Positions 1 to 11,192 are shown, counted from the first letter of the stretch. The stretch is DNA of 64,000 nucleotides from Spongilla lacustris (GCA_949361645.1 OX442431.1:2475122-2539121), one strand, 5' to 3'. Numbers and translations are program-made. The notes: a model not told the origin generated them from the sequence alone.

Positions 1-348
1 GTTACCTTTTTATTCAAAATCAACACTGACTCCAGTCAGAGCTCTATGTCCTTAGGGCTTTTTGGTGCGCAAGCTGCGTAACCATGCGACACAGAGTGGT
101 TTCTGGAAGTGCACATAAATCTTAATGTGCAGTGATGAACGCGCGGTACAATTATTGAGAGTCGTCCCGCGTATAACTCACGAACCGAGAAACGGATAGT
201 GTAGCTCTTTATTGCTATCGATCCACAATGGAAAGATGATCATTTTTATGTTTTGTTCAGTCGCCAGACCGTTTACTTTAAGAGAACAAAAAAGGCTCGT
301 GGTTCTCGTTCCCAGACCATAATTTGTCCATAGTCGTCGGGTGAGTAT

Positions 349-447
349 TAGTCTAGTACCCAGACCCATGTTTTCACAGCAGCGGATGGATTACATCACC
401 GCTACGCGAAAAGTTGCTGTGAAAATATGGGTCTGGGTACGAGACTA
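349..447. mobile_element. Small hairpin MITE with 9-bp target duplication
   Basis: The terminal inverted repeats read TAGTCTAGTACCCAGACCCA on the left and TAGTCTCGTACCCAGACCCA on the right, continuing about 35 bp to a short loop. The direct repeat GGTGAGTAT lies on both sides (340-348 and 448-456). The paralogous R1 copy at 9.5 kb lacks the insert and has a single GGTGAGTAT, so this is a true filled site against an empty site. An 8-9 bp duplication fits hAT, Merlin or Mutator-type transposition; no transposase is present. Confidence 0.8.
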
Positions 448-767
448 GGTGAGTATAACTCGAGATAGGAAAGGTTTTAAAGAGCGCCAGTTACACCAAA
501 AATCGTAGAAAATTCTGACAATACATCTTCAGGTATCAGATATATAAATAAAGCATGTAACCAATATACGTAATTTGCAGCTGTTCTCGCGCATCAGTAC
601 GTAACGTAATCGCTACGTAATATAGAGAGTTAGCTATATTAAAACCGTTTCCATGACAATGCTTCAGAATTGTGGATTGTGTATGATTGGCATGGAACAG
701 GTGTGAGTTTCATTTGTGTTTTTAGTTTTGCTCACCACTTTTAGTTAGCGAAGTTGTTTTTGTCAAA

Positions 768-1085
768 ATGCCTTTACGGCTACGAAAGAGGAAAGCTAAG
801 CGACGAGAGGAATACCTCCTAAATCGAGACTATGAGTTAGAGTCCTCCCGAGTTCGGTACGATGCTGATGCTGAACAAAGGCGGGCGTCTGCTCGTGATA
901 TGTACAGAGCAAATCTGGAGTCGAACCGAGCTTCTAAGAGGTGGCAACAGGAAAAGAATTCTGTTGCGGTGCGAGCTTCTAAGAAGCGACGTTATGAATT
1001 GAACTCAGACGAGAAACGAGCTTCTAAGAGGGAAAGCTTGGCGCGCGAGTTTCGAACTAATGGAACAGCTGCAAATGTAACATAA
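768..1085 (+). CDS. Small basic RASKR-repeat ORF of R1
   Basis: This 105-residue ORF is rich in Arg, Lys, Ser and Glu. It opens with RLRKRKAKRREEYL and has recurring RAS(A/K)R segments spaced by about 15-20 residues, which predicts a highly charged, mostly helical or disordered protein. The same ORF occurs, broken by frameshifts, in the second R1 copy near 9978-10240, so it is repeat-borne. Similar basic repeats occur at the N-terminus of some invertebrate transposon proteins, including Helitron-type ones, but no catalytic domain is visible here. I cannot assign a function. Whether it is expressed is unknown; it has no obvious partner gene downstream. Confidence 0.4.
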   Translation: MPLRLRKRKAKRREEYLLNRDYELESSRVRYDADAEQRRASARDMYRANLESNRASKRWQQEKNSVAVRASKKRRYELNSDEKRASKRESLAREFRTNGTAANVT

Positions 1086-1231
1086 CTGTAAACATTGTGT
1101 TGCTAGGCAATAATCGTGGGAATTACGTATACAACGGCTGGATTTTATCGTACAATCGTATTCAGTTACTTCTACATTGTACTACATGTATACCTATATA
1201 CTAGTAGTCACTTATTTAAAAAAATGAATGA

Positions 1232-1503
1232 AACAAGATATACTCTCTGAGAAAGTTAGTGGTATATAGGATTTGAAGGCAATGGTGGTGTAAAAAGAAA
1301 GGGAACAAGGGATTCAGTGGAGATACAATGATTATTCCTATATTTAGCACTGTATAGAACGTCATTACAATTATGTTGCTAAATATAGGAATAATCATTG
1401 TATCTCCCCTGCATCCCTTGTTCCCTTTCTTTTTACACCACCATTGCCTTCAAATCCTATATACCACTAACTTTCTCAGAGAGAATGTTTTTTATATCTT
1501 GTT
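1232..1503. mobile_element. Hairpin MITE, copy a
   Basis: The two halves are near-perfect inverted repeats: left arm about 1232-1351, right arm about 1377-1503, loop about 25 bases. Arms begin AACAAGATAT and contain the segments GAGAAAGTTAGTGGTATA and AACAAGGGATTCAGTGGAGA. A second copy sits at the equivalent place in the other R1 copy (10419-10737). No coding capacity; open frames over the arms are by-products of the palindrome. Confidence 0.85.
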
Positions 1504-2101
1504 GCACATAAATGTGCACTACGCGGTCATAGAAAGTGCAACTTGATATGTGATGTAAAAGACAGCATTTAATAGTGATAACATGATATTGTATAATTTT
1601 GCAGATCATTATTCAAATTTATTATCTGTTCATGTACATTTTGCAATGCAAACCACCCATTAGCAAGCTAGAATAGAAATAAATCATCTTTGTCAAGAAG
1701 AAAATTGGATTTGGAAATTCTCACTTCAGATTGGAAGTGGTTATGACCCTTACCAAAATGCACACTGTTTGGCGTCCAAAAGAAGATGTACATGATATGT
1801 ACTATATATAGATTTATCAAATAGTGCCCACCCTATAAATTTTGCAACAAGTTTGTCAAGCATTTAGAGATCTACATGTATATGCATATGAAAGGCATTT
1901 TAATGTCATTTTCATGTATTAATCTCGCCTCCTCTCTTTTTGATATTTAGACCATTTGTCACATGCATAGACAGTGTATGTACAATTGTAGCTCCTAATC
2001 ATAGTTGTATACTCATCTATATGTCACAATATGTGCATGTTTTAATATGTAAGTTAGACATACAATGTACTTCCTTGGTTAATGGTTATTTTGCTGGGTA
2101 G
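1504..2101. other. AT-rich stretch, no gene seen
   Basis: I see no coding signal. Short TACATGTA-like motifs and poly-pyrimidine tracts are present, the last of which leads into the acceptor of the Death-domain exon. Confidence 0.5.
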
Positions 2102-2404
2102 GTGTTGTCCCACAACTAATGGACCTTATGAATGACATTGCTGCCGTCATCCCTGCAAAGTGGAGGGATGTGGGAATACAATTGGACCTACCACCTGGTA
2201 TACTAGATAGTATCCAAAATCAGAATTCTAGGGAACCAAATCGACAGCTGAAGTCATTTAGACAGGTGTTTATTGAATGGAGTGAGCGGGACTCATCAGA
2301 TGACAGAAAGCATGTGCACATGGACCCACTTTATTGACATCCTAAGGAGACCAGCTGTTGTGGAAAATTATTTGGCTGACAATCTAACTGCCAAGTACTG
2401 TTAG
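2102..2404 (+). pseudogene. Death-domain exon, frame disrupted
   Basis: The translation from 2104 contains VPQLMDLMND, then AKWRDVGIQLDL and later WSER, the pattern of a Death-fold domain (helices around LM, W and IQL). The final helices, including TWTHFIDILRRPAVVENYL, are encoded in a different frame from about 2318 to a TAG at 2402. The frame switch between about 2285 and 2318 is a small indel, or less likely a missed micro-intron. A TAG acceptor after a pyrimidine-rich tract precedes the exon. Death domains mediate homotypic adaptor contacts in innate and apoptotic signalling. No other exon of the gene is recognisable nearby, so this is a stray exon or a decayed copy. Confidence 0.55.
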
Positions 2405-4194
2405 ATTCTTTATTTATTATAAATGTTGTTTTTTTACTATAGTGTGTGTAAAGTCCCCTAGAGTTTTCTTTGTTTTAAATTTACCTCTCCATGTTTGATG
2501 TAAATTTACATCACTTTTTGGATTATGTGGTGTGATCTCTATTTGTATGTGATTGAAGTGAGCCTGATGTGATGAGTAAACTTTGTAGTACAGCTGAATT
2601 ATCATTATAAATAAGTTCAACAAAACAAATTCAACTCTAAATGAATTATTTTAACTAGTAAATGTATTACAGAGAGAGATTATTGTAAAATGCTAAAAGG
2701 TTGTCATGATATTAAAACAGATGTATCAGTTGCTATGCACCACCCTTATGGCTCTTCCTTGTTCCCAAGATTATCAAGTATATCTCAAGGTCAAAAAATG
2801 CAGTAGCAATTGATCAAAATGGGGACAACAGTGGAGATAGAGAAGTGAATACAATACAGATCAGGACTTGAGAGGCCAGGCAGCACATCTAAATGTGTAA
2901 CTGTTGTTAAATGGAGTGCAGGTGAAAATGCTTTATTGCCCATGCCAGGAACAGCACAGTCAGTAATCAGCAAACAGGTCTGGAAGAGAATTGGATCCCT
3001 TACCTGTCATCAGCTGACACTCTGGTGACATACACAAAAGCAGAAGGAAGCAGCATGATTAACCTCAGTTTGGGTTAGACTGGTGCCTGAAATTTGACAT
3101 TCCATTTGTAAGTTGGGACCACAAGCAAGATCAGCATTGCCAACAACTATAATCTACACCATTGGGGGCATTGCTTCAGCAGTACTCTGAGCTGTTTAGT
3201 GAGAAGCCCAGTGCGCGCGCAATCAATCATTGGTCATAAAGCTAGTTCATGTAGTTCTCATGAAATAGGATGCTATTCCCAGGCTATTTTTAGCACATCT
3301 ATTGCCTTTTCCAATGAGGAAATTAAAGCTGTGGAAGAGGAAATGATACATCGGTTAGTGGAGACACATTTATAATAAGACACATGTTCTTTTTTAAAAA
3401 TAATCCCTATATTGTTCAATAATGTTATCTGCAGATAGTAATATTATATACGCAACTACTGCAAACATTGTATATAACTACCAACATGATATAGTTAGGG
3501 CAGGCGATGGTGCTAAGGTCACTAAAGCTGCCTCCCAAGCCACAACCATGCTAGCACTGGCTTAATATCATTAGGGTACAAATAGTTTTAAAAAATTCCA
3601 ACACCTGCTTAAGCAGCAGCCAGCCCCCACAAGCTTTGCTTTGAATTGCTTTTCCTCAATGGTTCATTTATTATTGATGGCTTCAGTCATCCTAAGCTCT
3701 CATACATAATGGCTGTTTTCATAATCACCCTTCTGTCCTGCCCAAGCAAATTAAAGGCCTCTGGTTGGACAAAGAGTACAGGCAATGCCAGAACCATTTC
3801 CTTCTTGACTTCAGATCAAGAGGAGGGGTAGATCATGGCCTTAGTTCATGATGAGCCAGAGGTGAGGGACCAGGTTAATTGTGGCATGAATGGTGAACCA
3901 GGTGATTCCTTTAAAGATTACATTAATAGTTCAGTCCTTCCTAACATATTTATAGGCATTGTCCCCAAAGGTGTATTGTGGAAAAGAGCAAATCATCACT
4001 GGTTGCTGCACTCATTTGGAATCAAGCAAATGGGAAAACAGGATTAGTTCATGGCCATGAAAGCCCCTACATGTATGTAATGAACCAAAGGCACCACTAT
4101 GTAGGGGTATGCAAGGGCTGGGCAAGTCATAATTTCTGCCCGTCCTAGTATTTCCATGTCCATAACAGTGCTGCCATGCCCTACTCAGAATACA
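2405..4194. other. No gene recognised
   Basis: Several short open frames occur (for example 3646-3831 and 3835-4047) but none shows a recognisable motif, repeat or convincing splice pair. I leave them unannotated. Confidence 0.4.
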
Positions 4195-4442
4195 TCAGGA
4201 TGTAAGTGTGAGCCATTTCTGTTATACTTACCATATTTGATAATGGTATCAAATGATAATTCACTTTGTTGTATTCAAGTTGCGAGGTATGGTAATGTTG
4301 AGATACTATAGTTGTGCAGTTGTCTATATCTCCTCCATACAGTATACTTTCTGCATCATTACCATTAAATAAACATGGACACCAAAGCTAGTATTTTAGA
4401 TGTGTCATGAACATTGCATTGGACATAAAAAATTGTTTAGTG
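4195..4442 (+). repeat. Direct repeat R2, copy a
   Basis: Shares GTGTGAGCCAT, TTATACTTACCATAT, GGTATCAAAT, CACCAAAGCTAGTATTTTAG and ATAAAAAATTGTTTAGTG in the same order with 6366-6567. The two copies bracket the LINE remnant at 4.5-6.2 kb. Confidence 0.75.
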
Positions 4443-4519
4443 TTTAATATTAATGGTGATAGGAAGTGATTATGATACACGAATAAATAAAAGTTCAGGC
4501 GGCCATACAAGTTAGAGAC

Positions 4520-6240
4520 CACCTTGGACTTGGGGGTGTTGGTCCTTGTGGCAAGGAGTGAAGCAAGTCTTGAGAAGGCTTCTATAGCTTCCCTGCCCCA
4601 AGCTCCTTATGATTCCACCACAAGCGAAATGCAAGTCCATCCCAGCTCAGAGCACTTAGCATCATTACCTGAGTGTATTCTTAGCTCTGTGGCAACCTCT
4701 GCTGACCCTGCTGTGAGACCCGCTTCAGAGAGAAGGGATAGGTTTAGCGGAGAAGTCACAGAAAGGTCAAAAGCAGCAGAGCCAATTCGAAGCTAGGATG
4801 TCAGCAGGACGTGTGTGCAGGAGGTCACGTCCCAGTCCACTGCCGGCTTCTCCCTTGGCACTGATGCAGGCACGATGGCATGTTTGGAGCACTACGTCTC
4901 TGAGCTTATTGTGCCTGGATACAGCATCACCACCTCACTTACAAGCCAAGGCATGGTGGTGACCTAGGGTGTTCTGGGCACAAAGCACAGGGAGGAGAGC
5001 CAGGTGAGGTGTCTAGCCCTAGCCACCACTTGATGGCCATTTGGTGTTCATTGCTTAGACCCAGGCCTGGGGATGGGATAGCAGAGAGCCATGGGGTGAA
5101 GACACTGACAGGAGACTAGCCTTGTCAGCAGTAGAGCTCTCTGAAAGAAGAGAGTTAAATTGAGTAGACTCTACTGTGGCTGACAAAGTGTGCTGTCGAC
5201 AAGGTGTAGTGGCCAGACTGTCAATGCCAATTGCACTCTCAGGGGGTACAGACATGTTGTACGAATTGACCGCCTCAACCAGGAAATTATCTGAAGGTGA
5301 GGCATGGCCTGCAGTACTGATGGATGCAATAAATGCTGCAGTAGAGTGGTGTGCTAGTGAGCAGAGCCCCAGGCCACCTCTGCTTAAACTTAACTGGGCC
5401 TGCTTCCAAGAGCTATCAGTAGTGTCAATAGCTTGGCTGTGTCTGACCTGCTGATCGAAGGCATGCAGCTCATCTAATGCCAGGGATGGAGGAGTGGACC
5501 GTGCAACGTGAACCAATTTTGTAAATCCACCACACATGCAAAGCAAAATGAGAGCAATCTGAAGATTGCATGAGCCAAGCTTCTGCAGTGAGGATAGCAA
5601 TATGGAGGCAGCGGCACGTTTGGAGGCAATAAAGGATGAGCAAAAGGCCAAATCCCCTATGGGTGCTCCAAGGATGGTAAGGTTGGGTGTGCAAGATTTG
5701 TTCATCTATGAAGGAAATAAGCTCAGGTCACCTAGACTGAAAAGCTCACATTTTGGTAGATTTAAATGAAGCCCCAGTGAGGGACCTAAATCCTGAAGAA
5801 GATGTACCACATGCTGGACAGAGGAAGATGGACCAGCCACCACCCCATCATCCAGGAACCAAGCATTAAAAAGTAGATCTTGACAGCTATCGTCCTTGGC
5901 GATGGTAAGAACAAGATGGTGGAGGACCAAGGCGAAGTAGAAGGGGCCCAGAGGATCCCCTTGCTGCACACCAGCCTCTGAGGTCAAAGTTCCCATAGAA
6001 TGCCACAGGAAAGGGTGCTGGCTGTAGCACCACTCGGTCCATGGGAGGAGGAGGGGGAAATGTAGGGCACATTGGTCAAGGAGGGACTGGCGAGACACTA
6101 AGTTAAAGGCATTTTTCATATCCACCTTCATGCATACAAAACCAGGATCATGCCAGTGGTCATCAAGACAACGTCTCAGGCCATGGATAACCTTCTCACA
6201 TCCTTGGGGGAGAGCAACGCCAAACTGGAAAGGCTGTAAG
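4520..6240 (-). pseudogene. LINE with R2-type endonuclease, decayed
   Basis: Reading leftward, the reverse transcriptase palm begins near 6239 (LQPFQFGVALPQG, then KVDMKNAFNLVSRQ) and continues through GVQQGDPLGPFYFAL and the catalytic WFLDDGVVAG. An in-frame TAG (5706-5708) splits the 141- and 216-codon open parts. Past 5055 the frame breaks, but GHHALACK, SRHNKLRDV and RPADIL remain, the Cys/His finger and PD-(D/E)XK endonuclease layout of restriction-like LINEs such as R2 and NeSL. Known: such LINEs nick DNA with this C-terminal domain and prime reverse transcription there. The N-terminal half is missing at 6240, as expected of 5' truncation. Domain naming is inferred from motifs; the exact clade is not resolved. 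Confidence 0.75.
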
Positions 6241-6245
6241 AACGC

Positions 6246-6730
6246 TTATAATTAGCTAGTGGCATGCATTTTTAGCTTGCATGTGCCATATTATTGTAGT
6301 ACATGCATATATCTGCATATTAAAATATTGGAAGGTGCAAACAACTGGTTTTTTGTTGAGCAGCTCATCAAGATGTGAGTGTGAGCCATGTCTGCTGACA
6401 GAAGCTGTTATACTTACCATATATTTGGTAATGGTATCAAATAATATAATAATTCAAGTTATCCTCCAACTCCTGCATCATTACCATCAAAGTAAACATG
6501 GACACCAAAGCTAGTATTTTAGCTACATGTGTATCAACATTGCATTGAACATAAAAAATTGTTTAGTGCAAGCAAGAGTGAATTTGCGAGTTTTATAATT
6601 AGCTAGCGGCATCATGCAGTTTATAGCTTGCATGTACCATTGTTGTACTACAGTAGGACATGCATACTGCATATTAAAATAATCCTTTTACCTTTACAAT
6701 GAGCACTAAAAGATTGGAAGGTGCAAACAA
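6246..6730 (+). repeat. Internal direct repeats with R2 copy b
   Basis: TATAATTAGCTAG followed by TAGCTTGCATGT and TGCATATTAAAATA occurs at 6246-6340 and again at 6594-6725. Between them lies R2 copy b (6366-6567). This is a locally rearranged repeat cluster with no gene. Confidence 0.65.
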
Positions 6731-7090
6731 TCCAAATGTATACGAGTGTGAATTCTTTGTGCAGTAGCAATGCAGCAATAGATCGTATGTGTATTGATAA
6801 GTTTTAAACCTCGCATCTGTTGATGTACATCTAAACTGCAACTGTGTGCTCCGTCTTAACTTGACAACACCCCTGGCAGTTATATTATTGATCAATCATC
6901 ACAAAGACATCACAATGTCTTGAAAATCAGCGCTTCTCTGTTTCCAGTAAAACATGTGCCATGATAATGCCAGTGTATGGTCTGACCACATGTACCATAA
7001 CAGTGTATGGTCTGACCACCCCATGTATAGCAAATGTTTCACATTACATTAATGTACATATTGATCAAGTAAATGTGCTGAATTTCACAA

Positions 7091-8127
7091 TCACATTCTA
7101 ATAGTATCTAATTCTTTAAGCACAACAGCCATTGTTGGTCGATTGTCAGGCATATGCTGTGTACACTTCATTACTAGGGCATGGAGGAAGACATGTTTCA
7201 TTTTCAACATCTCCTTCATCTCAAGGAGATGATCAGGATCAGGGAACTCCCTCAGTATGACCTCACACATCAATATCCCATAACTGTACACATCAATCTT
7301 GGTAGTCTGGGAAGGACATTTTACATTCAGAGATGGGTGAGTGGGGAATGCCTCTGGGGCTGTGTACACTAAGGCACCCTCCCCCATGGTATAAGCTTGC
7401 CTGGCCCAATTGGCAGACCCAAAGTCTGATAGTTTAGCTATCCACTTGTCCCTGGCCACAACCTTCATAAGGACATTTGCTGAGCTGACATCTCTGTGGA
7501 TGATGGGGGCTTCTAGCTCATGGAGGTAGCTGAGGGCAGAGGCAACGTTACGAAGTATGTCCACACACTGGCCGAGGTTAAGGAGGTTGTCCTCATAGGC
7601 CTTTCTCAGTGTTATATCCAACAGTTCAGTGATGATCATGGGTCCTCCCTGGTCATCCAGCACAGCGGCTATGAACCGCACAAGGTTGGGATGGCTCATT
7701 TGGGCCATAGTACATATCTCACGGTACACTCGCTTGATTGTGTGTTGTTGGGTGATGATGGTCTCATGCACACACTTCACAGCCACCCGTTCACTCCTGA
7801 ACTGACCCTCAACAACATACCCCCACGCCCCTCCTCCTAGCATCTTCTGAAGCAGTGTTACATTATGACGTGGTACTATCCAGAATGTGTTACATGTTGA
7901 GTGTTCTTTCCTTACATGTAGGTCTGCTAGCTCTTTTCTGACCTCCCCTAGGTCCTTCTCATACTGATCACGTTCTGCTTTGTACTGACCACTCAGCTTC
8001 TGTTCCACACGAAGTTTCTGCTGTGCTTCACCCAACTGTGCTGCCATCGAATCCAACTGTGCTGCCATCAAATTTAGCTTTGCTTCCAGTTGTTTGCACA
8101 GTGCCTGTTCTCCCTTCTGATCTGTAC
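7091..8127 (-). CDS. TKL-like protein kinase, terminal exon with coiled coil
   Basis: The exon begins at 8127 directly after an acceptor reading ACTCACATTTCAG and ends with TGA at 7091. It opens in phase 1 with a Leu/Ala/Gln-rich coiled coil repeating MAAQLDSMAAQL, about 60 residues. The kinase domain follows; numbered from a methionine pair at about 8071, it has the Gly loop LGGGAWGYV (79-86), ATP-binding Lys in VAVK (99), HRDVSSANV (192-200), DFG (216-218) and APE (238-240). All catalytic residues are present, so it should phosphorylate Ser/Thr (or Tyr) in the cytosol. The domain runs almost to the C-terminus. Upstream exons, presumably carrying a sensor or adaptor domain, are not visible in the next 1.4 kb. 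Family placement as TKL-like is inferred from the SHPNLVRFIAA and GSANWAR contexts. Confidence 0.85.
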
Positions 8128-8712
8128 CTGAAATGTGAGTAAAGTGCTATTTTTAACAATCCTATATAAATAATAATTATATATACATGTACTGATACCA
8201 TGTTACAAACACAGAGGAGGAGAATGAAGCTGCTGTATTTCCCTACATGTATTTGTATTGCTACTGCTAATCTTTGGGTGAGGAAAACACCACAAATGAA
8301 ATTAGATTTATGACGAAATTAATATTCTCCTTCTCATTTCAATACGCTTTGCTCATGTTAATAGCATAACAAATGCTCTGAACATTATTAAAGTCCCAGC
8401 TTGAAGGCTCATTTGTTCAGAGAGGACTAGTGTGTAAGAAATTTCAAAATGAACGAATTAAAAAAATATTTTAACAGTTGTGACAGCTGTATTTGGAATA
8501 GCAAGCTAAACATAATTAATTTCAGTACTTTTGAAATAAAAGCAGAAATGAAATATAATCACTTTACCAGTACACCAGCACTAGGAAACACCTGACCAGC
8601 ATGCTAGTTATTAATGAAACACCTGACGAGTGCACTAGTTATTAAGAAAAGCCTGACCAGCAACAAAAGATAATAGCCTGACCTCTAGGCATGTATGTGC
8701 AATTTACACCCG
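8128..8712. other. Intronic or intergenic, short degenerate tandem repeat
   Basis: No exon recognised. About 8574-8665 holds two to three degenerate copies of a roughly 40-base unit with ACACCTGACCAGC and CTAGTTATTA. Confidence 0.4.
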
Positions 8713-8851
8713 AAACCCTTGTACTCATAAGTGAAAGTCATAGCTCTGTCTAACCATTGAAATTTTGATCGTATCATTTTTTTTCAAAAACACTTTAACT
8801 ACTCCCTGTATGAACCAAAATAGTGTACTAATGGAGTACAAGGGTTAACAG
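8713..8851. mobile_element. Possible small MITE
   Basis: AACCCTTGTACTC at the left and GAGTACAAGGGTT at the right form a 13-bp perfect inverted repeat about 140 bp apart, with weaker pairing beyond. No target duplication seen, so the call is tentative. Confidence 0.4.
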
Positions 8852-9511
8852 GACATGTTGCTAGAAATGATGCCTTCTGCTAGATCCACCAGTTGGTCTG
8901 ACAGTGTAGTTGATGGGTGCAGCAATATAATGATGGTGGGTGGGTATGTTTGGAGGGGTCCTTACATATACTGTAGGCAACCACGAATACATGTATGACC
9001 TGACTGCCTTTGTATAGTCCATATCTGGCTATAACACTTAAAATTCCACATAAGTTAGTAAGGAAAGAGAAGAGAGACTGCACCCCCCCTCCCCCCCGCT
9101 TACTTCCCCTTGCTACATTGTACATGTACAGATCCAACATCAGTAATAACTTAGTTTTGTCCTAGGATCATTATTACAGCACTGCACCACTTTTTAGAGC
9201 AGTAGCGATGCAGTCCATTGTATTTGCTTTAATGGTTACAATTTCTTAATAAATTTGGCCAAGTTTATATTATTAAAATGCAAGCAAATGTTGGAGCTTT
9301 AGGATACCTCTAAAATTGTACAATTTTAATTAGGTGTTACAAGGAATTATTAATTCGTTTTCATTGTGTGTGGTACATGTAAATGTGTTCAGATCAGGCA
9401 GATGTAGCTTGGATGCCATTTGACTTCACTGGTACCTGATCGAGAGTTACGTATACGGCAGCAACTCTCCTATAGGATTTGTGCCGTATCATGAATATCA
9501 TTTAAAAAACG
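8852..9511. other. No gene recognised
   Basis: AT-rich with C-runs around 9083-9096. No motif-bearing ORF. Confidence 0.4.
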
Positions 9512-9977
9512 CGTCCCGCGTATAACTCATGAACCGAGAAACAGATGGTGTAGCTCTTTATTGCTATCGATCCACAATGGAAAGACGATCATTTTCATGT
9601 TTTGTTCAAGTCGCTAGACCGTTTACTTTATAAGAACAAAAAGGCTCGTAGTTCTCGTTCCCAGACCGTAATTTGTCCATAGTCGTCGTCGTCTTGGGTG
9701 AGTATACTCGAGATAGGAAAGGTTTTAAAGAGCGCCAGTTGCACCGAAAATCGTAGAATTTACCTACCGTCTGCCCCTTGAGGTCAACTATACATGTTTG
9801 GTATAAAGCAATAATTACGTCCGAGTACCGTTAGGAACAGTTTTAGAGAGTGCCAATTAAGCCAATACCTACCGACTGCCACTTGATATAAGCGTTCCCA
9901 CGACAATACCCATACGTATAATTAGAATTTTAATTAGAATTCTACATGTATGGTATTACTTCACTAGCGTTGTCAAA

Positions 9978-10260
9978 ATGCCTTAACGGAAAGAAAAGAG
10001 GAAGGCTAAGCGACGAGAGGAATACCTCCAAAATCAAGAGGACGAGTTGGAGTCCTCCCGAATTCGGTACGATGCTGATGCGGAACAAAGGCGGGCGTCT
10101 GCCGTGACACTGATGTACAGAGCAAATCTGGAGTCAAACCGAGCTTCTAAAGAGGTGGCGACAGGAAAAGAATTTTTGTTGCGGTGCAAGCTAGAGGCGG
10201 CGTTAAAAACTGAACTCAGACGAGAAACGAACTTCTAAGAGGGAAAGCTTGGCGCGCGAG
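9978..10260 (+). pseudogene. Broken copy of the R1 basic ORF
   Basis: The nucleotide sequence tracks 768-1085 closely, including the segment encoding RYDADAEQRRAS. An early stop and at least two indels remove the frame after SNRAS. It is a decayed duplicate and confirms that the intact version is repeat-borne. Confidence 0.7.
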
Positions 10261-10418
10261 TTTGGAACTAGAACAGCAGCAAATGTAACATAACTGTGTT
10301 GCTGGGCAATAAAAATGGGAATTGCAACGGCTGGATTTTATCATACAAATCGTATTTACTTCAACATTGTACTAGTATGTACGGGTTGCAAAGTACATGT
10401 ACACCTGTATACTAGTAG

Positions 10419-10737
10419 TCACTTATAAAAAAAAAAGAGAATGAAACAAGATATAAAAACATTCTCTTTGAGAAAGTTAGTGGTATATAGGATCTGAAGG
10501 CATTGGTGGTGTAAAAAGGAAGGGAACAAGGGATTCAGTGGAGATACAATAATTATTCCTATATTTAGCACTGTATAGAACGTCATTACAATTATGTTGC
10601 TAAATATAGGAATAATTATTGTATCTCCACTGAATCCCTTGTTCCCTTCCTTTTTACACCACCAATGCCTTCAAATCCTATATAGCACTAACTTTCTCAA
10701 AGAGAATGTTTTTATATCTTGTTTAGTTATAAGTGAT
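10419..10737. mobile_element. Hairpin MITE, copy b
   Basis: Same element as 1232-1503. Here pairing extends to CACTTATA at the left and TATAAGTG at the right outside the AACAAGATAT core, so the true termini lie beyond the core arms. The central loop around 10571-10595 is shared with copy a. Confidence 0.85.
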
Positions 10738-10929
10738 GCAATGATTTCAATATGTGGGAGCACTTGCATTTTGGTGTAACTATCAGCTAGCTCAGTCTAT
10801 AGTTTGTGTGTACAATGTACATACATGTACACTCTAAGCTTGTACATGTGTACACACATATCATGTGCTCACATGCTAGTCGATTTATGAATACAGCACA
10901 TGCAGTGTTACTGGACAAAACACAACACA

Positions 10930-11192
10930 CACTTGTCTGTGGGAATGGAGATGGGCATTGTCCAACTGAATCTGTTGGTTTGTAGCCATAATGGTATGAA
11001 CCAGTAGAAGGTGGTGATACAGGCTGAGATGCAGGCATCCCTCCGGGCTGATACATGCGCTGCGATGGTGATAGTATGTACTCAGGCTTTGGTTGGTACC
11101 CAGCCTCGTGTGGGTACCCTGGGTAGCTTGGCTGGGAGAGGGAGTGTTGAGGAGGGTGTCTTGAGGGAGCCTCGTAGACCGGACACTTGTCA
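10930..11192 (-). CDS. Possible Pro/Tyr-rich exon
   Basis: On the minus strand a segment after the acceptor-like TTTTCTGACAAG encodes a low-complexity stretch rich in Pro, Tyr, Gln and Ser, with PSYPGYPHEAGYQP and SPPSTGSYHYGY. Such composition is typical of disordered tails of adaptor or RNA-binding proteins. No stop occurs until well past the likely end, and a donor is not obvious. No neighbouring exon was found. It could be chance, but the codon composition is unlike the surrounding AT-rich noise. Confidence 0.3.

Larger units (their letters stand above)
163..1510 (+). repeat. Dispersed repeat R1, copy a
   Basis: This segment is repeated with moderate divergence at about 9512-10740 and, inverted and more diverged, at about 27540-27760. 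Shared landmarks in order are the start CGTCCCGCGTATAACTCA, a block ending in TTTTAAAGAGCGCCAGTT, a small basic ORF and a hairpin MITE. Copy a alone holds a 99-bp hairpin insertion at 349-447. The family is not one I recognise; the repeated ORF suggests a transposon internal region rather than a simple MITE. Confidence 0.75.
9512..10740 (+). repeat. Dispersed repeat R1, copy b
   Basis: Matches 163-1510 in order. It lacks the 99-bp MITE at the equivalent of 349-447 (single GGTGAGTAT near 9696), and its basic ORF is broken: the start region near 9978 has a TAA after ATGCC and later indels shift the frame. Confidence 0.8.
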
